A stretch of DNA of 35,623 nucleotides from an uncultured Nitrospira sp. (GTDB lineage Bacteria > Nitrospirota > Nitrospiria > Nitrospirales > Nitrospiraceae): contig CABVRS010000017.1 in assembly GCA_902500745.1 (NCBI GenBank), positions 1 to 35,623 on the forward strand, read 5' to 3'. Both the position numbers and the translations under genes were made by a program. The stretch's first letter is position 1. Every line of letters begins with the position of its first letter. A model generated the notes under the pieces. It searched no databases and was not told the origin of the DNA. It was given only the letters and a program-made list of their open reading frames with translations. This document shows, piece by piece, positions 7,572-15,749 of this stretch.

Positions 7572-9122
7572 ATGAACGACTCGATCCGCAACTGCTCCCC
7601 TTCCGGTGTTGGGATCATTCTCCTGGGAATCATCCTTGCTCTGCTTCCCTTGGGGAGCCGAGGTGACGCGCAATCAGATGAAGACCAAGGTGCTTGGCTT
7701 CGTGCACTCGATAGCCTGTCGACCGAACGGATGCTCGCCGACGTGCGCACGCTAAGCAGCCCGGCTTTCAACGGGCGGCAAACTGGTTCCGCCGATGACC
7801 TCCGATCCGCACAATGGGTTGCACAGGAATTGATTTCAGCAGGGGTACAACTCCCGCGCATTGACAACAACGGAATCGCCTTCCCCGCTCCCAGCGCCGG
7901 GAAAGAAGCGCCCGGCATCATGGCCTCTGTGGTCTCCACACCACTCATCGAACCTAACCCAGTCGTTCGCACCGGCGCAGCGGACCAGTTGGTCACCGCG
8001 GAGCTAGGCAGAGACTACTTCCCGGTCTTTGACTCCCCGTCTGCCGACCTCCAGGGTCAGCTTGTCTTTGTCGGGTACGGCCTTGTCGATCCCGCACAAG
8101 GCATCGACGATTACGCCGGCGTCGATGTGAAGAACTGCATTGTGCTCTTCCTGCGTGGCAAACCGGAACACTACCAAGGCTCCGTCAGCCATGGAGAGAA
8201 GGTCCGCTTCGCGCGAGATCGAGGAGCCGTGGCCTACCTGACCACAACAGGGCCGATTATCAGCCCCTATGAAATACGCCGCGGTGCTACAGGAAGGCCC
8301 AGCGCAATGTATGGGCAACTCTCCCCTGATCAAGCCCTCCCTGGCGCATGGATCAGCACCAAATTGGCCGAGACGCTCCTCGCCGGAAGCGGCGAGGAAT
8401 CCAATCCTGATTACCTTCGCACCCTCCAAGAACAACTCCATAACGCCCCAGCAGGGCGATCACACCTCATCAATCGATATGCCTCTCTCCATTGGAACAC
8501 CACGATAGCGGACGGATTGCTGACGAACGTGGTGGGAATGATTCCTGGGACAGGACCGGACACCATCGTCATCGGTGCCCATCGCGACCATTTCGGACGT
8601 GCAGCGGGCCTCTGGTTTCCCGGCGCTGACGACAATGCATCAGGAACCGCCGTCATGCTTGAGGTCGCACGGGCCCTTGGAAAAACTGGCCTACGTCCTC
8701 AACAGTCGATCCTCTTTGTCTCCTTTAGTGGACATGAGAGAGATTTGCTCGGGTCGCGCCTCTACACATCGAAATCCGTCATTCCCCTCGACACAACGAA
8801 GGCCATGATCAACATCGACCATGTGGGAGCGGGAGACGGAGTGCTAATCCTGCGTGTCGCAGAGTTGAAGAAGTCCACGTTAAGGGAAGCAGGGTGGACA
8901 ACGGGTTCGGTCAAGAAGCTTGACTACTACGGATTCTTGCCTGGCGGCGACGACGAACCGTTCAAAGAGGCAGGAATTCCAACTGTCAGCATCGCTAGCG
9001 GCGGGGTTCACCCGCACATGCATCAGCCCACCGACACCGCCGACACGATCAATCCGGAATTTTTGCGTACCATCGCACGGTATGTCCTCACGCTCACCTG
9101 GCAACTGGCAAATTCACCATAA
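7572..9122 (+). CDS. Exported M28-family metallopeptidase with PA-domain region
   Basis: The 516-residue protein has an N-terminal signal or anchor segment (about 12-29), a PA-like insert region (about 145-310) and an M28 catalytic domain (about 315-510). Zinc ligands expected for M28 are visible: His337 (GAHRDH), Asp353 (GADDNASG), Glu389, Asp416 (NIDHVG) and His484 (HQPTDT). The usual GEE motif holding the catalytic base reads GHE here (His388-Glu389), so the general base Glu is replaced by His. It may be an altered or inactive aminopeptidase. The ATG has a GAGGAGG ribosome binding site. It ends convergent with a lipoprotein gene; the substrate is unknown. Confidence 0.88.
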   Translation: MNDSIRNCSPSGVGIILLGIILALLPLGSRGDAQSDEDQGAWLRALDSLSTERMLADVRTLSSPAFNGRQTGSADDLRSAQWVAQELISAGVQLPRIDNNGIAFPAPSAGKEAPGIMASVVSTPLIEPNPVVRTGAADQLVTAELGRDYFPVFDSPSADLQGQLVFVGYGLVDPAQGIDDYAGVDVKNCIVLFLRGKPEHYQGSVSHGEKVRFARDRGAVAYLTTTGPIISPYEIRRGATGRPSAMYGQLSPDQALPGAWISTKLAETLLAGSGEESNPDYLRTLQEQLHNAPAGRSHLINRYASLHWNTTIADGLLTNVVGMIPGTGPDTIVIGAHRDHFGRAAGLWFPGADDNASGTAVMLEVARALGKTGLRPQQSILFVSFSGHERDLLGSRLYTSKSVIPLDTTKAMINIDHVGAGDGVLILRVAELKKSTLREAGWTTGSVKKLDYYGFLPGGDDEPFKEAGIPTVSIASGGVHPHMHQPTDTADTINPEFLRTIARYVLTLTWQLANSP

Positions 9123-9219
9123 TAAATATATGCGCTAGAGCGTGGGAGCTGGCCGATGCACGGCTATTCATATGGCATTCAAATCGTGCTCCGGAACCTT
9201 CTTCCTCTGCACGCTCAGA

Positions 9220-9825
9220 TCAATGTTTCATATGAGCCCGTGAGGAATCCGGGAGCAGGCGGAACGATCTCAGCATTTTCCCACCCTGGGGGCCATACGG
9301 TACGAGACGGTACACGTACTGGTCGGTCGCGAGATAGACAAACTCGTTGGGCGCAGGTTGCTGTCGTAGGATTACTCTCAATCCTTCCTTCACGCCAGTC
9401 AATCGAACTAAAGACGTTTCGCTGCCGGGAGACAGCAGTCCGGATGAATCGAGCCAATCGCGCAACGGGAGTCCAGGCGATAGCGCAAACACGCTGATGG
9501 TAAGTCCAGGATGTTCATGCTCTGCAACCTTGCCGGCTGCGATATCTTTCCGTTGAAAGCGTACGCGGTACACCTCCGGCGGCTGCATGGCTGACTGGAT
9601 GGGGTCTTCCTTGAGAAACACGTAGTCTCTTGAATAATATTTGACGGTAAAGCCATAGGTGTGGTCGGTATGCTTCTCCCGGCGCTCAGTCTGAACGACA
9701 GGCGGCGATTCCATCGGTCTGCCGATTTGCTGGACCGTGCTGTCGCAACCGGCCAAGACGACACCTGCGACAATTACCATCGAAAGCCAACCGACTCGAA
9801 ACAGGATCGGTGTACCGTTCACCAT
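9220..9825 (-). CDS. Putative lipoprotein of unknown function
   Basis: The 201-residue protein begins with a lipoprotein signal peptide with lipobox VLAGC, so it should be lipidated at Cys26. The mature region includes YGFTVKYYSRDYVF and a later segment FVYLATDQYVYRLVPYG. These suggest a small beta-rich domain like those of lipoproteins that carry a stress-type surface domain, but I recognise no named family. The ATG at 9825 has GAGAGG nine bases upstream. It is convergent with the M28 peptidase gene, with about 95 bases between them. Confidence 0.7.
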   Translation of the reverse strand: MVNGTPILFRVGWLSMVIVAGVVLAGCDSTVQQIGRPMESPPVVQTERREKHTDHTYGFTVKYYSRDYVFLKEDPIQSAMQPPEVYRVRFQRKDIAAGKVAEHEHPGLTISVFALSPGLPLRDWLDSSGLLSPGSETSLVRLTGVKEGLRVILRQQPAPNEFVYLATDQYVYRLVPYGPQGGKMLRSFRLLPDSSRAHMKH

Positions 9826-10518
9826 CTGATGTGCCTCTCGTGCTTCCTAACCTGCGTATATGAAACCGACGAATCATCACGGCGATCCACCGACCGGTTA
9901 ACAGAGGGTGGGGCACAACTGACTCGGCGCATTCCTACGTGCGTCATCTTGCACAGAGGTGGACGGGTTGTCAATGCATCAGGCTCGCACACGAGACTAT
10001 CGGGCAAGGCCGCTGCAATGCCGCACAAACCACGTGGCGCTGACGTTCTCACTCACACACGTCGCGCATGGAGTTGAGCCCTGCGGACTGCCCCGAACAC
10101 TTCGGACACACGAAACCGATAGGCCTTCAGCTCCGAAGCAAGGATTCGAGACAGGTCTGCGGGATGGAGACACGTCGCCGGCACGCCCACATCGTCTCAA
10201 TAAAGACCACCCGGAGTCATCCGTAGAAACATCAGAGGGCATTTCTAAATTGAAGTGACAAAGAAGAAGAGCGCACCCGCTTGACACTAGGTAATTTGCT
10301 ATGTTACATGGCCTTGCGTGTTTTAAGAGAACGGTGGCATGATAGACAACTTTTCAGTCGTGTGGTTGTGCCTGGATGGTTTCTGTTGCCATCGCGTGAT
10401 AGGATTGGTTTATGTTCGATGTGGTGGCCCAAAGGGGAACACAACCGAAATGTGCCCCAAGCGGTAGAACCTCGTCGATAAACCAGGCTCACTATTCAGA
10501 CAAATAAAGGAGGCAGGA
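9826..10518. other. Intergenic region upstream of the NirK-like cassette
   Basis: In about 690 bases I see no convincing gene; open frames here lack ribosome binding sites and protein-like composition, and no tRNA pattern is visible. A perfect TTGACA at about 10282-10287 is followed after 17 bases by a poor -10 (TTACAT). It is a possible promoter for the downstream cytochrome c gene, which would leave a leader of about 200 bases. Confidence 0.5.
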
Positions 10519-10980
10519 ATGACGGGAAGGAATTTCGGTATGGCGATCATGATGATGGGGAGCGCTCTCATTCTATCAGCAGGCATGGCTTTCGCTGAAG
10601 ATGAGCCCCCATTGCCCCCGGTTCCAGCCGAGTATGCGGACAAACATATGCCGGCTGGCGGGTGGACGGATCCCAAGGCCATCTCGGAAGGGGAGCTGAT
10701 TTACAAAGGCGAGATTAATCCAAACGTCAACTGTGCCAGCTGTCACGGTAAAGATGGCAAACCGGTCAAGAAGGGTGCGCGGGATATGCGGGATCCTAAA
10801 AATATCTGCCGCTGGTCCGACAGTTTCTGGTTCTGGCGGATATCGGAAGGTGTCCCGAAGACCAAAATGAAAGGTTTTAAGAACGGCCTGACGGAGGAGC
10901 AAATTTGGCAGGTGATGGCGTTTGAGAACATGTTCTCGAACGATGGCAAGCCACACGACCACTCGTGTTACAAACCGTAA
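10519..10980 (+). CDS. Periplasmic monoheme cytochrome c
   Basis: The 153-residue class I cytochrome c has a signal peptide (1-26, ending AFA). It has one heme site, CASCH at residues 72-76, and Met117 in TKMKGF is the likely sixth ligand. The YKGEINPNVNCASCH context is typical of small soluble electron carriers. A strong AAAGGAGG sits eight bases before the ATG. The same style of ribosome binding site precedes the next two genes, both NirK-like, and a terminator closes the set. It is therefore probably the dedicated electron donor or acceptor of that pair, which is inference from position. Confidence 0.9.
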   Translation: MTGRNFGMAIMMMGSALILSAGMAFAEDEPPLPPVPAEYADKHMPAGGWTDPKAISEGELIYKGEINPNVNCASCHGKDGKPVKKGARDMRDPKNICRWSDSFWFWRISEGVPKTKMKGFKNGLTEEQIWQVMAFENMFSNDGKPHDHSCYKP

Positions 10981-11093
10981 GCTGGCGAGTAATGACAAGG
11001 CCCTGAACCGGGGCTGAAACCACTCGGTTCGTCCCACGTCGGACGAGAGAAGAAACGGTCAGGGCAAGAGAAAGTCAATTCAAAGGAGGCACC

Positions 11094-12077
11094 ATGTCTA
11101 TAAGTTTTTCTCGTTGTGTGCGCACGGCCGGATTGGTCGGCGCATGTATCATGACCCCATATCTTGGCATCCATGCGGGTGTGGTGTCGGCAGCGACTAT
11201 CAAAGCCGAACTGGCGTTCGCACCCAATGTTCCCCCTCCCATCAAACGAACCGAGCCCGCCAACGTTCTTGTCAACCTGACATCAGACGAGTGGGTCGGT
11301 CCGCTGAGCGACGATCACAACTATGAGTTCTGGGGCTTTAATAAGCACACCCCAGGGCCCATGATTCGCGTCATGGTGGGCGATACGGTTGAAATCCGCA
11401 TGAAGAACGACAAGAACAGCAAGGAATCGCACAATATTGACTTCCATGCGATCACGGGGCCAGGCGGCGGGGCGAGCCTGCTCAATAGCGAGCCAGGGCA
11501 AGAAAGCGGTGGAAGGTTTAAGATGATCATTCCCGGTGTCTTTATGTATCATTGCGCCACCGCATCGCCGTCCATTCCCGAGCACGTTGGGAATGGCATG
11601 TACGGCACGATCGTCGTCGAGCCGGCGGGTGGGTTGAAGCCTGTCGACAAGGAGTATCAGATCACGCAAAGTGAGTTTTACACAAAAGAGGGTGCTGAGA
11701 AGGGCGAGACGATGGAATTTTCGTACGAAGCAGGGTTAGATGAGCGTCCTTCCCATGTGGTCTATAACGGCCATAAGACTTCGCTGGTCAAGAACCCCCT
11801 CAAAGCCAAGGCCGGGGAAACCGTTCGGATTTTCTTCACCAACGTAGGACCCAACTTTGTCGACTCTTTTCAGCTCCTCGAGCAGCCGTTCGACCGGGTA
11901 TACACCGAGGGTTCTTTGACCACACCACCGGCGGAAAACGTCAAGGTGACCAAGGTTCCTACTGGTGGCGCGGTGGTGGTCGAGTTTAAAGTCAATAAGG
12001 CTGGCACCTATACCCTCGTTGATCCAGTGGGCAATCGGAAGGACCTCGGCGCCTTTGGTCTGCTGAAGGTAGATTAG
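11094..12077 (+). CDS. NirK-like cupredoxin protein A (complete type 1 copper site)
   Basis: The 327-residue exported two-domain cupredoxin resembles copper nitrite reductase (NirK), which reduces nitrite to NO in the periplasm. A signal peptide (1-33) precedes it. Matching Alcaligenes NirK, the type 1 copper ligands are all present: His113, Cys154, His164 and Met169. Type 2 ligands His118 and His153 and the catalytic Asp116 are also present (HNIDFH at 113-118, YHC at 152-154). In the second domain the catalytic His (His255 of NirK) is Gln260, in SFQLLE. The third type 2 ligand (His306) is replaced around Pro311, in LVDPVG. Alone it should not form a complete nitrite site. RBS AAAGGAGG; the next gene is a paralogue with the reverse pattern. 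Multicopper-oxidase-like is an alternative label. Confidence 0.88.
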   Translation: MSISFSRCVRTAGLVGACIMTPYLGIHAGVVSAATIKAELAFAPNVPPPIKRTEPANVLVNLTSDEWVGPLSDDHNYEFWGFNKHTPGPMIRVMVGDTVEIRMKNDKNSKESHNIDFHAITGPGGGASLLNSEPGQESGGRFKMIIPGVFMYHCATASPSIPEHVGNGMYGTIVVEPAGGLKPVDKEYQITQSEFYTKEGAEKGETMEFSYEAGLDERPSHVVYNGHKTSLVKNPLKAKAGETVRIFFTNVGPNFVDSFQLLEQPFDRVYTEGSLTTPPAENVKVTKVPTGGAVVVEFKVNKAGTYTLVDPVGNRKDLGAFGLLKVD

Positions 12078-12133
12078 AGGATCCAATTAACGAGACCATC
12101 TGAAGAGAGTCATCAAAAATTAAAGGAGGCGTC

Positions 12134-13138
12134 ATGCCTAAGAGTTTCTTACAGAACATGCGTCATGCCGGGTTGATCAGCGCCTTGGTCATGGCTCCAT
12201 GCCTTGCCATTAATGCAGGCGTGGTGTCGGCGGAGACCATCCAGGCTCAACTCCTGAAGGCTCCCAAGGCTCCCGCTCCCATCACGCGAACCCAGCCCGC
12301 CACCGTCGTGGTCAACCTGGAAGCGTCCGAATGGGAAGGGCTGATTAGCGACGATAATAGAATGGAGTTCTGGGGCATTAATGGAATGGTGCCGGCGCCC
12401 ATGATCCGCGTCATGGTGGGCGATACGGTTGAAGTCAATTTGAAGAACAAGAAGGACAGCAAGCAGAGTCACAATCTTGACTTCGGGAAAGCCACCGACG
12501 GAGCCGCCCTGGTCACTGCGGAGCCCGGGAAAGAAGCGAAGCTCACATTTAAGGCCACCAAACAAGGCCTCTTTATCTATCAGTCCTCCACTGCAGCGCC
12601 ATCCAACATCGAACACCTGTTGAGCGGCATGTACGGCTTGATCCTCGTTGAGCCGGTCGGTGGGCTGAAACCTGTCCAGGTAGAATACTATGTCATGCAG
12701 AGCGAATTTTACTTGAAGGACGGCAAGAAGAACGACACCCTGCCTTTCTCGATCGATAGGGTCAAGGCGGCGGATGCGTCGTATATCGTGCATAACGGCC
12801 ACATGACCGCGTTGGTCAAGGTTCCACTCCGATCCAGAGTGGGAGAGACCACTCGATGGTTCTACGGCAATGCAGGAGTCAACTTTGAATCTTCGTGGCA
12901 CGTCATCGGCGAAATGTTAGACCGGGTGTGGCCCGGGGGAGATGTGTCAAAGGCGCCGCTTGAATCTATCCAAAGCACCCTGGTGGGGACGGGTGAAGCG
13001 ACCATCGGAGAATTCAAAGGCGAAATGCCCGGTACGTTCGTGTCGGTTGACCACTCGCTCTTCCGCACCGAAAAGGGCGCCCTTGGCCTGCTCAAGATCG
13101 ATGGTCCAACCAATGCTGAACTCTTCAAGGGTCTGTAG
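12134..13138 (+). CDS. NirK-like cupredoxin protein B (second-domain His retained)
   Basis: The 334-residue exported paralogue of the preceding protein aligns along its full length, sharing signal peptide style (ending VVSA), PMIRVMVGDTVE and GLKPV segments. The type 1 Cys and neighbouring type 2 His are gone: the YHC motif reads YQS (Gln150, Ser151). The other first-domain type 2 His is Gly118. His113, Asp116, His161 and Met166 remain. In contrast to its partner it keeps both second-domain residues, His256 (WHVIGE) and His307 (VDHSLF), matching His255 and His306 of NirK. On its own it can have no blue copper centre. It probably works with the upstream protein. RBS AAAGGAGG; terminator 60 bases downstream. 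Confidence 0.87.
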   Translation: MPKSFLQNMRHAGLISALVMAPCLAINAGVVSAETIQAQLLKAPKAPAPITRTQPATVVVNLEASEWEGLISDDNRMEFWGINGMVPAPMIRVMVGDTVEVNLKNKKDSKQSHNLDFGKATDGAALVTAEPGKEAKLTFKATKQGLFIYQSSTAAPSNIEHLLSGMYGLILVEPVGGLKPVQVEYYVMQSEFYLKDGKKNDTLPFSIDRVKAADASYIVHNGHMTALVKVPLRSRVGETTRWFYGNAGVNFESSWHVIGEMLDRVWPGGDVSKAPLESIQSTLVGTGEATIGEFKGEMPGTFVSVDHSLFRTEKGALGLLKIDGPTNAELFKGL

Positions 13139-13197
13139 TCATCTGAGGGAAGTGAGTAGGGTCGTACCAGAGTCACGTACAACGGTAACGTAAAATG

Positions 13198-13235
13198 GGG
13201 AGGGAGAGGCGAAACCTCTCCCTCCCTATTTTTTT
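13198..13235 (+). terminator. Strong rho-independent terminator after the NirK-like genes
   Basis: A perfect 12-bp stem (13198-13209 with 13215-13226; GGGAGGGAGAGG paired with its complement) has a 5-base CGAAA loop and is followed by seven consecutive T at 13229-13235. It ends the cytochrome c and NirK-like transcript. Confidence 0.95.
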
Positions 13236-13354
13236 GATCGAGAAAAAGAAGCTGATAGCCTCTCCTGTGCAAGTTGTCCTATCTCCAGCAACTCTCATAC
13301 ACCTAGCCTGCATGAGTCATGACGGTTCGTGGAGAAATCGTCCAGGGTAGTTTC

Positions 13355-13406
13355 AAGTTCCAAGTTTCAGGCTCCAAGTTTCCGGACAACCTGAAACATG
13401 AAACTT
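13355..13406. repeat. Imperfect inverted repeat (AAGTTTCAGG type)
   Basis: Arms 13355-13371 and 13390-13406 are 17 bases each and complementary at 15 positions, with an 18-base spacer that carries a further CCAAGTTTCC-like copy. The AAGTTTCAGG/CCTGAAAC words resemble small dispersed intergenic repeats. No transposase is nearby. The surrounding 13236-13645 region shows no gene. Confidence 0.5.
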
Positions 13407-13645
13407 CAAGCTTATAACCGTTGACCGAGACGCTTCACGAACGAAGAACGACGGATGTTGTTGCAGGGCCAATCCGCGATTGCAGCAGAAACGGTCATGA
13501 ATAAGCAGACCAGTACTCGACCGCAGTACAGAACATGGAGCGGTTACTTTCACCATAGGCATCTCTGTAGTTGTAGGGTATGTCCAGATGACTCCAAGAC
13601 CGGCGCCATCATAGCTCGCAGAACAGATTCATTCAGCCGAAGGTA

Positions 13646-13675
13646 TTGACAAAGCAAAGAGTTTCCTGTTATTTA
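13646..13675 (+). promoter_or_regulatory. Candidate promoter for the DUF1566-like gene
   Basis: A perfect TTGACA (13646-13651) is followed after 18 bases by TATTTA (13670-13675), preceded by TG in extended -10 position. It would leave a leader of about 220 bases before the next gene. The -10 is weak (3 of 6). Confidence 0.4.
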
Positions 13676-13901
13676 GCATGCGCTCTGCTGGTTATGGATT
13701 TGAGAAGATATCCTATGCCGATTCTGGAGTTTCAAGCATCGGCACTCAGTCAGGAGGGTTAGTCATTTCCATTTCAGTGGCTTCCGACTTGCGCTTATAC
13801 ATTTCTCCAAACTTAAACAAGCATCCCTCGCTGTGTGGTCTGGTGTCATGGGTCACACAGCAGTCCGGCGGTGCAACAACATTACATACAGGAGGGTCGA
13901 C

Positions 13902-14450
13902 ATGAAAAGTAGAAGGAACAACTGGGTGGGCGGCATCGGCGCTGCGGGGCTGGTTGTCGGATGCCTGGGGCTGGCTGGCTTTGGTTTAGGAACAACAGCT
14001 TTTGACGCGCAAGCCGGTCCCTTGGCGGAATTCCAAGGCGGCAAGGCGGTGGAGTTGTCGAAGAGGTTTACCATTTTGGATTCATTTAATAAAGAGGCGG
14101 CGCTGGACAATGAGACCGGATTGGTGTGGGAAATGGTACCGCAGAGAGTCACAACGGTGTGGCAAAAGGCCGCCGGTATTTGTGCAAAAAAGACCGTCGG
14201 CGGCAAACAGGGCTGGCGCTTGCCATCACTCAAAGAATTGGAGACCCTGGCGGATCACACGATCTATCCTCCCCCAGCCCTCATAAGCGGCCATCCCTTT
14301 TCCAACATCGAGCTTCATGGCTATTGGACTTCAACCGAGCATGAAGAGTATCCGTTCAGCGCGTGGGACGTAAACTTCGACTATGGTATCATCGGTAACG
14401 ATTTTAAGATCAACAAGAACTTTGTCTGGTGTGTGCACGATAAAGAATAG
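13902..14450 (+). CDS. Exported DUF1566-domain protein
   Basis: The 182-residue protein has an N-terminal hydrophobic signal segment (about 8-35). A DUF1566-like domain follows (about 50-180). Typical pattern: DNETGLVWEM, then WQKAAGIC, GGKQGWRLPSLKELETL, YWTSTE and WDVNFDYG. Such domains occur in secreted and surface proteins; the function is unknown. The ATG at 13902 has GGAGGG six bases upstream and begins with basic residues, so it is preferred over upstream in-frame starts. A hairpin follows the stop. Confidence 0.85.
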   Translation: MKSRRNNWVGGIGAAGLVVGCLGLAGFGLGTTAFDAQAGPLAEFQGGKAVELSKRFTILDSFNKEAALDNETGLVWEMVPQRVTTVWQKAAGICAKKTVGGKQGWRLPSLKELETLADHTIYPPPALISGHPFSNIELHGYWTSTEHEEYPFSAWDVNFDYGIIGNDFKINKNFVWCVHDKE

Positions 14451-14487
14451 TCGTTTCAGAATAGACTTTTTGGTCATTGGCTGATGT

Positions 14488-14509
14488 GGGGGTGGCGTAA
14501 GCCACCCCC
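14488..14509 (+). terminator. Hairpin after the DUF1566-like gene, probable terminator
   Basis: A perfect 9-bp stem (GGGGGTGGC with GCCACCCCC) has a GTAA tetraloop, 37 bases after the stop codon. The downstream bases are only moderately T-rich, so termination may be incomplete. Confidence 0.6.
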
Positions 14510-15083
14510 TGTTCGTTCCTTATCCCTAAATCACACCCATCGATACTCCCGAAGATCCTGTTATGCTAGGGCTGCTCCAGCAGGTCGCCCCTGCGATACT
14601 CGACTATGATTCTTGAGCGGCCTCACGATGACGCCCTGTGGCTGGAAAATTGGCCTGCGCCTCCTCCAGATTGGGCGTAGAATGAGGCTTTGCTGTGTGG
14701 CTTAACGTATGGTTCGGATTCTTCAATGATGAGCTGATAGCACTGCGAAGTGCGGTGTATCGGCACTTGAATATACTCTCGTGCGGGCTTCGCAAGACTG
14801 GAAAAGCCTGTCTGGCAGTCCCCCTACGTGTAGAATTGCCTTGCCATAGGCTCAAGCAAAGAGTCTATGGCAGTCCCATGCCAGGAATGAACCCTGCCCT
14901 CAGGAACGACGTGGTGCATCGACAGACAGATGATATTCACATCGACAACCTGTGAGGATCTGAGCGAGCCTCTACCGTCCGATAGCATGAGTCACGCTGA
15001 ACAAGTGAGTTGCGGCGAAGATGGTCTGTGGTCAACCACGGGATGGCTGTATAAATCCACTTCCTGACAGGTGCACAACGTAG
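14510..15083. other. Intergenic region without a supported gene
   Basis: Between the two convergent units I see no open frame with a ribosome binding site. One hairpin stands out: 14843-14853 pairs with 14861-14871 (11 positions, one G-T wobble) around a 7-base loop. The words GGCAGTCCC occur twice (around 14814 and 14870). A small RNA is possible but not supported further. Confidence 0.4.
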
Positions 15084-15121
15084 AACCGCCTTGCACCTGA
15101 CTGACCAGATGCAAGGCGGTT
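15084..15121 (-). terminator. Hairpin ending the hao cluster
   Basis: A perfect 12-bp inverted repeat (AACCGCCTTGCA at 15084-15095, complement at 15110-15121) with a 14-base loop lies 28 bases after the cycB stop. There is no T tract, so it could terminate with Rho help or protect the 3' end. Confidence 0.55.
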
Positions 15122-15149
15122 CATTCCTCACGATGACACGAAGACGACG

Positions 15150-15749
15150 TTAATCCTTGTCGTCCTCCTCATCATCATCTTTCTTCTTCTTTTCGACCTT
15201 CAAGACCGGCTGGCCCTGCGCCAAGCTGGCATTGAGATCGTGCTCTGGAACTTTCTTGTGCACCAAGTTCTGGTGGCAATCGATACATGTAGCGCCTTCG
15301 CTCTGCATCTTTGCATGCGCAGCCTTGGCTGAAGCGCCTGGAGCTTTCACATTCTTATGGCAAGCCCTGCATGTGAGGCTGTCCCATTCTTTTAACTTCA
15401 TGCGAGCCCGGAACGCCGCCTCCGGGCGATGCTCATTGAATTTTTCCACGGTCGAGTAGTCGGTGGTGAACTCCTTAATGAGGAAGGGCACCCCATCGAC
15501 CACATGCGTGTAAATAGCCTTGTGGAAGTTCTTGAAGCCTTGTGGCACGTGACAATCCTTGCAACCAGGATCCGCGCCAAGCGCCCCCCAGTGGGAGGAC
15601 TTCTTCAACTCCTCGTAGGGGTAAATTTCCGAATGGCAGCTGATGCAGAACTCGGTTTGAGAGACAGCCGCTTCACCCCCAAAGACCGCCGCGATCCCAA
15701 GAATACCGACCACTCCCCCGATAATAAACGTACCGACCTTTCCTGACAT
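15150..15749 (-). CDS. cycB: Tetraheme NapC/NirT-type cytochrome c (cM552-like, CycB)
   Basis: The 199-residue protein has one N-terminal membrane anchor (about 7-30) and four heme motifs in order: CISCH, CKDCH, CRACH and CIDCH. This is the NapC/NirT quinone-interacting layout. As the fourth gene of the hao cluster it corresponds to cytochrome cM552, which is thought to pass electrons from cytochrome c554 to the quinone pool. The C-terminus is a charged tail of Lys runs followed by Asp/Glu runs. The start overlaps the cycA stop by one base (TAATG), so the two are translationally coupled. Confidence 0.94.
   Translation of the reverse strand: MSGKVGTFIIGGVVGILGIAAVFGGEAAVSQTEFCISCHSEIYPYEELKKSSHWGALGADPGCKDCHVPQGFKNFHKAIYTHVVDGVPFLIKEFTTDYSTVEKFNEHRPEAAFRARMKLKEWDSLTCRACHKNVKAPGASAKAAHAKMQSEGATCIDCHQNLVHKKVPEHDLNASLAQGQPVLKVEKKKKDDDEEDDKD

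Noticed and set aside
14695..14955. 86-residue plus-strand frame in the gap before hao
   Set aside because: No ribosome binding site, non-standard start, and no recognisable domain or hydrophobic pattern.
15150..15749. Plus-strand serine-rich frame opposite the acidic tail of CycB
   Set aside because: Shadow of the Lys/Asp-rich C-terminus of a clear tetraheme cytochrome.
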